Source: Streptomyces caeruleatus (GTDB lineage: Bacteria; Actinomycetota; Actinomycetes; Streptomycetales; Streptomycetaceae). From it: a DNA stretch of 64,000 nucleotides. The DNA lies in NCBI RefSeq assembly GCF_001514235.1, contig NZ_KQ948936.1, positions 124,001-188,000 of the forward strand, given 5' to 3'. The notes under the pieces were generated by a model, which was not told the DNA's origin, did not search any database, and saw nothing but the letters and a program-made list of their open reading frames with translations. Numbering within the stretch: the first letter of the stretch is position 1; each line of letters starts with the position of its first letter. This document shows positions 60,664 through 64,000 of this stretch, piece after piece. The position numbers and the translations under genes are program-made.

Positions 60664-60729
60664 GATGACGTACGCGATCGGCTGTCAGGCCTTTGTGCTC
60701 TCGGACTCCTGAGTCCCTGAGCTCTTGGG

Positions 60730-62283
60730 TCAGCCCATGAACTTCTTGAACTCGTCCGGCAGCTCGAAGTCCTGCCCGGCCTGCTGGCCAGGCAGCCCGA
60801 GCGCGCCCCCGGCCTGAGCGGCGGCGGCCCTGCGGGCGGCCTCCTCCTGCTCCTGCTGCTTGCGCTTCATCGGGTTGCCGGAGCGCTGCTTGCCCTTGGC
60901 CTTCTTCGGCTGCTTCTTCGCACGGCCGGGACCGCCGCCCATGCCAGGCATCCCCGGCATACCGGGCATGCCGCCGCCCTGGGCCATGCGGGACATCATC
61001 TTGCGGGCCTCGAAGAACCGCTCGACGAGGTTCTTGACCGCGCTGACCTCGACACCGGAACCGCGGGCGATACGGGCGCGCCGCGAGCCGTTGATGATCG
61101 TCGGCTCCTGGCGCTCGGCCGGGGTCATCGACTTGATGATGGCGGCCGTGCGGTCGACGTCACGCTCGTCGAGGTTGTTGATCTGGTCCTTGATCTGCCC
61201 CATGCCCGGGAGCATGCCGAGCAGCTTGCTGATGCTGCCCATCTTCCTGACCTGCTCCATCTGGGACAGGAAGTCGTCCAGGGTGAAGTCCTGGCCCTTC
61301 TTCGACGCCAGCTTGGAGGCCATCTTCTCGGCCTCGGCCTGGTCGAAGGTCTTCTCCGCCTGCTCGATCAGGGTGAGCAGGTCACCCATGTCGAGGATGC
61401 GGGAGGCCATCCGGTCCGGGTGGAAGGCGTCGAACTCGTCGAGCTTCTCGCCGTTCGACGCGAACATGATCGGCTTGCCGGTGATCTGCCGGATCGACAG
61501 GGCGGCACCACCGCGGGCGTCACCGTCGAGCTTGGAGAGCACCACGCCGTCGAAGCCGACGCCGTCGCGGAAGGCCTCCGCGGTGTTGACCGCGTCCTGA
61601 CCGATCATCGCGTCGACGACGAAGAGGATCTCGTCCGGCGAGACCGCGTCCCGGATGTCCGCGGCCTGCTGCATCATCTCCTGGTCGATGCCCAGGCGGC
61701 CGGCGGTGTCCACGATCACGATGTCGTGGACCTTGGCCCTGGCGTGCTCGATGGAGTCCTTGGCGACCTTGACCGGGTCGCCGACGCCGTTGCCCGGCTC
61801 GGGCGCGTAGACCGCGACGCCCGCGCGCTCGGCGACGACGCTCAGCTGGTTCACGGCGTTGGGGCGCTGGAGGTCACAGGCGACCAGCAGCGGCGAGTGG
61901 CCCTGCTCCTTCAGCCAGCGGGCGAGCTTGCCCGCGAGGGTCGTCTTACCGGCACCCTGCAGACCCGCCAGCATGATCACGGTCGGCGGCTGCTTGGCGA
62001 ACCGCAGACGCCGGGTCTCGCCGCCGAGGATCGTGACGAGCTCGTCGTTGACGATCTTCAGGACCTGCTGGGCCGGGTTCAGCGCCTTGGAGACCTCGAC
62101 GCCGAGCGCGCGCTCCTTGACGTTCTTGATGAACGTCCGGACGACAGGCAGCGCCACGTCCGCTTCGAGGAGCGCGATGCGGATCTCGCGCGCGGTGGCG
62201 TCGATGTCCGCCTCGGAGAGCCGTCCCTTGCCGCGCAGGTTCTTGAAAGTCGCTGAGAGGCGATCGGAGAGAGTATCGAACAC
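60730..62283 (-). CDS. ffh: Signal recognition particle protein Ffh
   Basis: SRP54 GTPase of 517 aa. N domain, G domain with P-loop GLQGAGKTTLAGKLA, DTAGRLGIDQEMMQ and the TKLDGDARGG-like motif, then the M domain with methionine-rich helices (MAQGGGMPGMPGMPGMGGG) and a basic tail. GTG start 62283. Targets membrane proteins to the translocon with 4.5S-like RNA. Confidence 0.98.
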   Translation of the reverse strand: MFDTLSDRLSATFKNLRGKGRLSEADIDATAREIRIALLEADVALPVVRTFIKNVKERALGVEVSKALNPAQQVLKIVNDELVTILGGETRRLRFAKQPPTVIMLAGLQGAGKTTLAGKLARWLKEQGHSPLLVACDLQRPNAVNQLSVVAERAGVAVYAPEPGNGVGDPVKVAKDSIEHARAKVHDIVIVDTAGRLGIDQEMMQQAADIRDAVSPDEILFVVDAMIGQDAVNTAEAFRDGVGFDGVVLSKLDGDARGGAALSIRQITGKPIMFASNGEKLDEFDAFHPDRMASRILDMGDLLTLIEQAEKTFDQAEAEKMASKLASKKGQDFTLDDFLSQMEQVRKMGSISKLLGMLPGMGQIKDQINNLDERDVDRTAAIIKSMTPAERQEPTIINGSRRARIARGSGVEVSAVKNLVERFFEARKMMSRMAQGGGMPGMPGMPGMGGGPGRAKKQPKKAKGKQRSGNPMKRKQQEQEEAARRAAAAQAGGALGLPGQQAGQDFELPDEFKKFMG

Positions 62284-62388
62284 GGCGCTCGCGGTCCTCG
62301 GGGTCGGTGGCAGCTGGAATCGCCCTCCAGGGTATCCCGGCCACGCAGGTTGCCGGGATCCCTCGGTTCAGAGCCTTGGCACAGGGTC

Positions 62389-64000
62389 TCAGCCCCGCAG
62401 CGTCTCCTCCACCTTGCGTGCCACGGCGGCCGCCTCCTCGCTGGGCAGCGGCGCTCCCTCGGGCCCTGTGACATAGAACGCGTCGACGGCGTTGGCACCC
62501 AGCGTGCTGACATGCGCACTGCGCATCCGCACCGCCGCGTCCTCCAGGGCCCGGCCGATCCGGAACAGCAGCCCCGGGGCGTCCTGGGCCCGCACCTCGA
62601 TCACCGTGGCCAGCCGGGACGCGGCCGGATGGACCGACACCCTCGGCGGCGGGGGCACGACACCCCGGCGGCGCGGATAGGCCGCGTCCCGCTCGGCGAG
62701 GCGGCCCGCGATGTCCAGGGTGCCGTCCAGCGCGCGCACGAGGTCGGCGCGCAGCCGGGTGGCCTGCGGCAGGGAGCCGTACTCGGCGGCGACCCGCCAG
62801 TTCAGCAGCAGGACTGCGCCCTCGACACCGTCGGGCAGGTCCAGGGCGCGCAGCTCGGCCGTGCGCACGGTGAGGCGGTGCATCGCGAGGACGCCGGCCA
62901 CCGCGGGCAGCACGCCCGGCTGGTCCGGTACGGCGATGAGGAGTTCCACGCCGAGCGGCTCGGGATCGCCCGAGGGCTCCTCCGACGGTGGCTCGGTCTG
63001 CGCGCGCAGGGACAGCACCGGGCTGCCGGTCGCCATGGCCTCGATGGCGAGGCGCTCCTGCTCGGCGGTGGGCGCGGCGGCCTCGGGCTCGTCCAGGTCG
63101 TCCCCCGCGAGCACGGCGGCGACCCGTTTCACCAGGTCGGCGACGAGGGACCCCCGCCAGGACGACCAGGCTGCCGGGCCGGTGGCCAGCGCGTCGGCCT
63201 CGGTCAGGGCGTGCAGCAGCTCCAGCGTGCCCTGCGAGCCGACCGCCTCGGCGACCGAGCGCACGGTGGCCGGGTCCTCCAGGTCGCGCCGGGTGGCCGT
63301 GTCGACGAGCAGCAGGTGATGGCGTACGAGGGCGGAGAGCACGGCCACGTCGTCGCGGTCGAAGCCGATCCGCGCGGCGACGTCCTTGGCGATGATCTCG
63401 CCGGCCACCGAGTGGTCGCCGGGCCAGCCCTTGCCGATGTCGTGCAGCAGCGCGGCGACCAGGAGGAGGTCGGGGCGGTGGACGCGGCGGGTGAACTCGG
63501 AGGCCCGCACGGCCGTCTCGATCAGGTGCCGGTCGACGGTCCAGATGTGCACGGCGTTGCGCTGCGGGCGGCAGCGCACCCGCTCCCAGTCGGGGAGAAG
63601 CCGGGTGATCAGGCCCTCGGCCTCCAGTGCCTCCCACACGTCGATCGTGGGGCGGCCGGAGCCGAGCAGGGTCACGAGCTGCTCTCGCGCCTCGGCGGGC
63701 CAGGGCGTGGGCAGCGGACGCACGGTGGCCGCCATACGCCGTACGGCGTGCAGGGAGAGCGGGAGCCCGGCCTGCGCGGCGGCGGCCGCGGCGCGCAAGG
63801 GGAGCACGGGGTCGCGTTCGGGGCGCGCGGCGCGGGCGAGCACCACCTCGCCGTCCTGTTCGACCACGCCCTCGGCGAGGGGGGACCTCTCCGCCGTCGG
63901 CTTCCCGCCGCCCAGCATGGCGCGCAGCCTCGGCCGCACGGCGCGCGAGCGCAGCACGCGCCCCACTTCACGCCAGGTGACATCGCTGGCGTACGAGATG
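62389..64000 (-). CDS. glnD: PII uridylyltransferase GlnD (3' part, runs off window)
   Basis: C-terminal 537 residues or so of the bifunctional sensor of nitrogen status; the frame is open to the window edge. HD domain with LLHDIGKGWPGDHS, two ACT domains (ELLIAVPDQPGVLPAVAGVL and VIEVRAQDAPGLLFRIGRAL). The nucleotidyltransferase domain lies beyond 64000. In Streptomyces it adenylylates/uridylylates PII in response to nitrogen. Confidence 0.95.
   Translation of the reverse strand, partial: ISYASDVTWREVGRVLRSRAVRPRLRAMLGGGKPTAERSPLAEGVVEQDGEVVLARAARPERDPVLPLRAAAAAAQAGLPLSLHAVRRMAATVRPLPTPWPAEAREQLVTLLGSGRPTIDVWEALEAEGLITRLLPDWERVRCRPQRNAVHIWTVDRHLIETAVRASEFTRRVHRPDLLLVAALLHDIGKGWPGDHSVAGEIIAKDVAARIGFDRDDVAVLSALVRHHLLLVDTATRRDLEDPATVRSVAEAVGSQGTLELLHALTEADALATGPAAWSSWRGSLVADLVKRVAAVLAGDDLDEPEAAAPTAEQERLAIEAMATGSPVLSLRAQTEPPSEEPSGDPEPLGVELLIAVPDQPGVLPAVAGVLAMHRLTVRTAELRALDLPDGVEGAVLLLNWRVAAEYGSLPQATRLRADLVRALDGTLDIAGRLAERDAAYPRRRGVVPPPPRVSVHPAASRLATVIEVRAQDAPGLLFRIGRALEDAAVRMRSAHVSTLGANAVDAFYVTGPEGAPLPSEEAAAVARKVEETLRG

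Noticed and set aside
61946-63637. 563-codon antisense-strand frame spanning glnD and ffh
   Set aside because: Alternative-frame shadow of two recognised genes, bridging their intergenic gap.

Overview
The window is very high in G+C, with strong G/C third positions and frequent GTG starts. Its outer genes (whiG sigma factor, a run of four signal peptidase genes, rplS-trmD-rimM-KH-rpsP, ftsH, ffh, glnD) are a typical Streptomyces core-chromosome neighbourhood. No rRNA, tRNA or CRISPR array was found.

Layout. Positions 1-4761 are chromosome: an M23-type secreted peptidase, a stretch of degenerate 53-bp tandem repeats, a TetR regulator, whiG, dprA, and the 3' half of a YifB/ComM-type Mg-chelatase-like AAA+ gene. 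About 4762-46335 is a complete temperate siphovirus-type prophage (about 41.6 kb). Positions 46337-64000 are chromosome again: the 5' half of the same yifB/comM gene, yraN, a DUF2469 gene, a NUDIX hydrolase, four type I signal peptidases (sipZ, sipY, sipX, sipW), rplS, trmD, rimM, a KH-domain gene, rpsP, a SprT-like protein, a short-type prolyl-tRNA synthetase, a methyltransferase, an FtsH-family protease, ffh, and the 3' part of glnD running off the edge. Removing the phage between two AG dinucleotides (4760-4761 and 46335-46336) rejoins the halves into one 542-codon frame, with the crossover inside the Walker B codons.

Prophage order. A leftward lysogeny operon (Xre repressor, small membrane protein, large serine integrase) ends at attL. 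A rightward early region starts with a Cro-like HTH protein and continues with ERF recombinase, a C5 DNA methyltransferase with a second long frame overprinted on it, HNH-type proteins, SSB and many small phage proteins. A second early block (19057-21687) follows a 12-bp periodic promoter region, and nearly every gap in it holds a G+C-rich hairpin. Then come small and large terminase, portal, a long MuF-type minor head protein, an Rmf/CrpP-like small protein, scaffold, capsid, head-tail connectors, tail tube, two tail chaperones linked by a -1 slippery site, tape measure, tail tip and fibre genes, amidase endolysin and two holin-like proteins. The right end carries a non-structural cassette: an HTH/TPR regulator divergent from an HATPase-type protein, an unknown protein, a class I aminoacyl-tRNA-synthetase-like protein without an anticodon domain, and an ASCH-domain protein.

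Working together. The repressor appears to bind a CCATGGA-centred operator at its own leaderless start, in front of the Cro-like gene, and again before the HNH/SSB genes. Integrase transcription has no visible terminator before attL, so lysogen transcription could run into the broken yifB/comM and dprA. Six prophage genes contain the rare leucine codon TTA: two in the lysogeny operon, three in the right-end cassette and one just before terminase. This suggests dependence on the developmental tRNA bldA. The right-end cassette is the best candidate for an undescribed accessory system.
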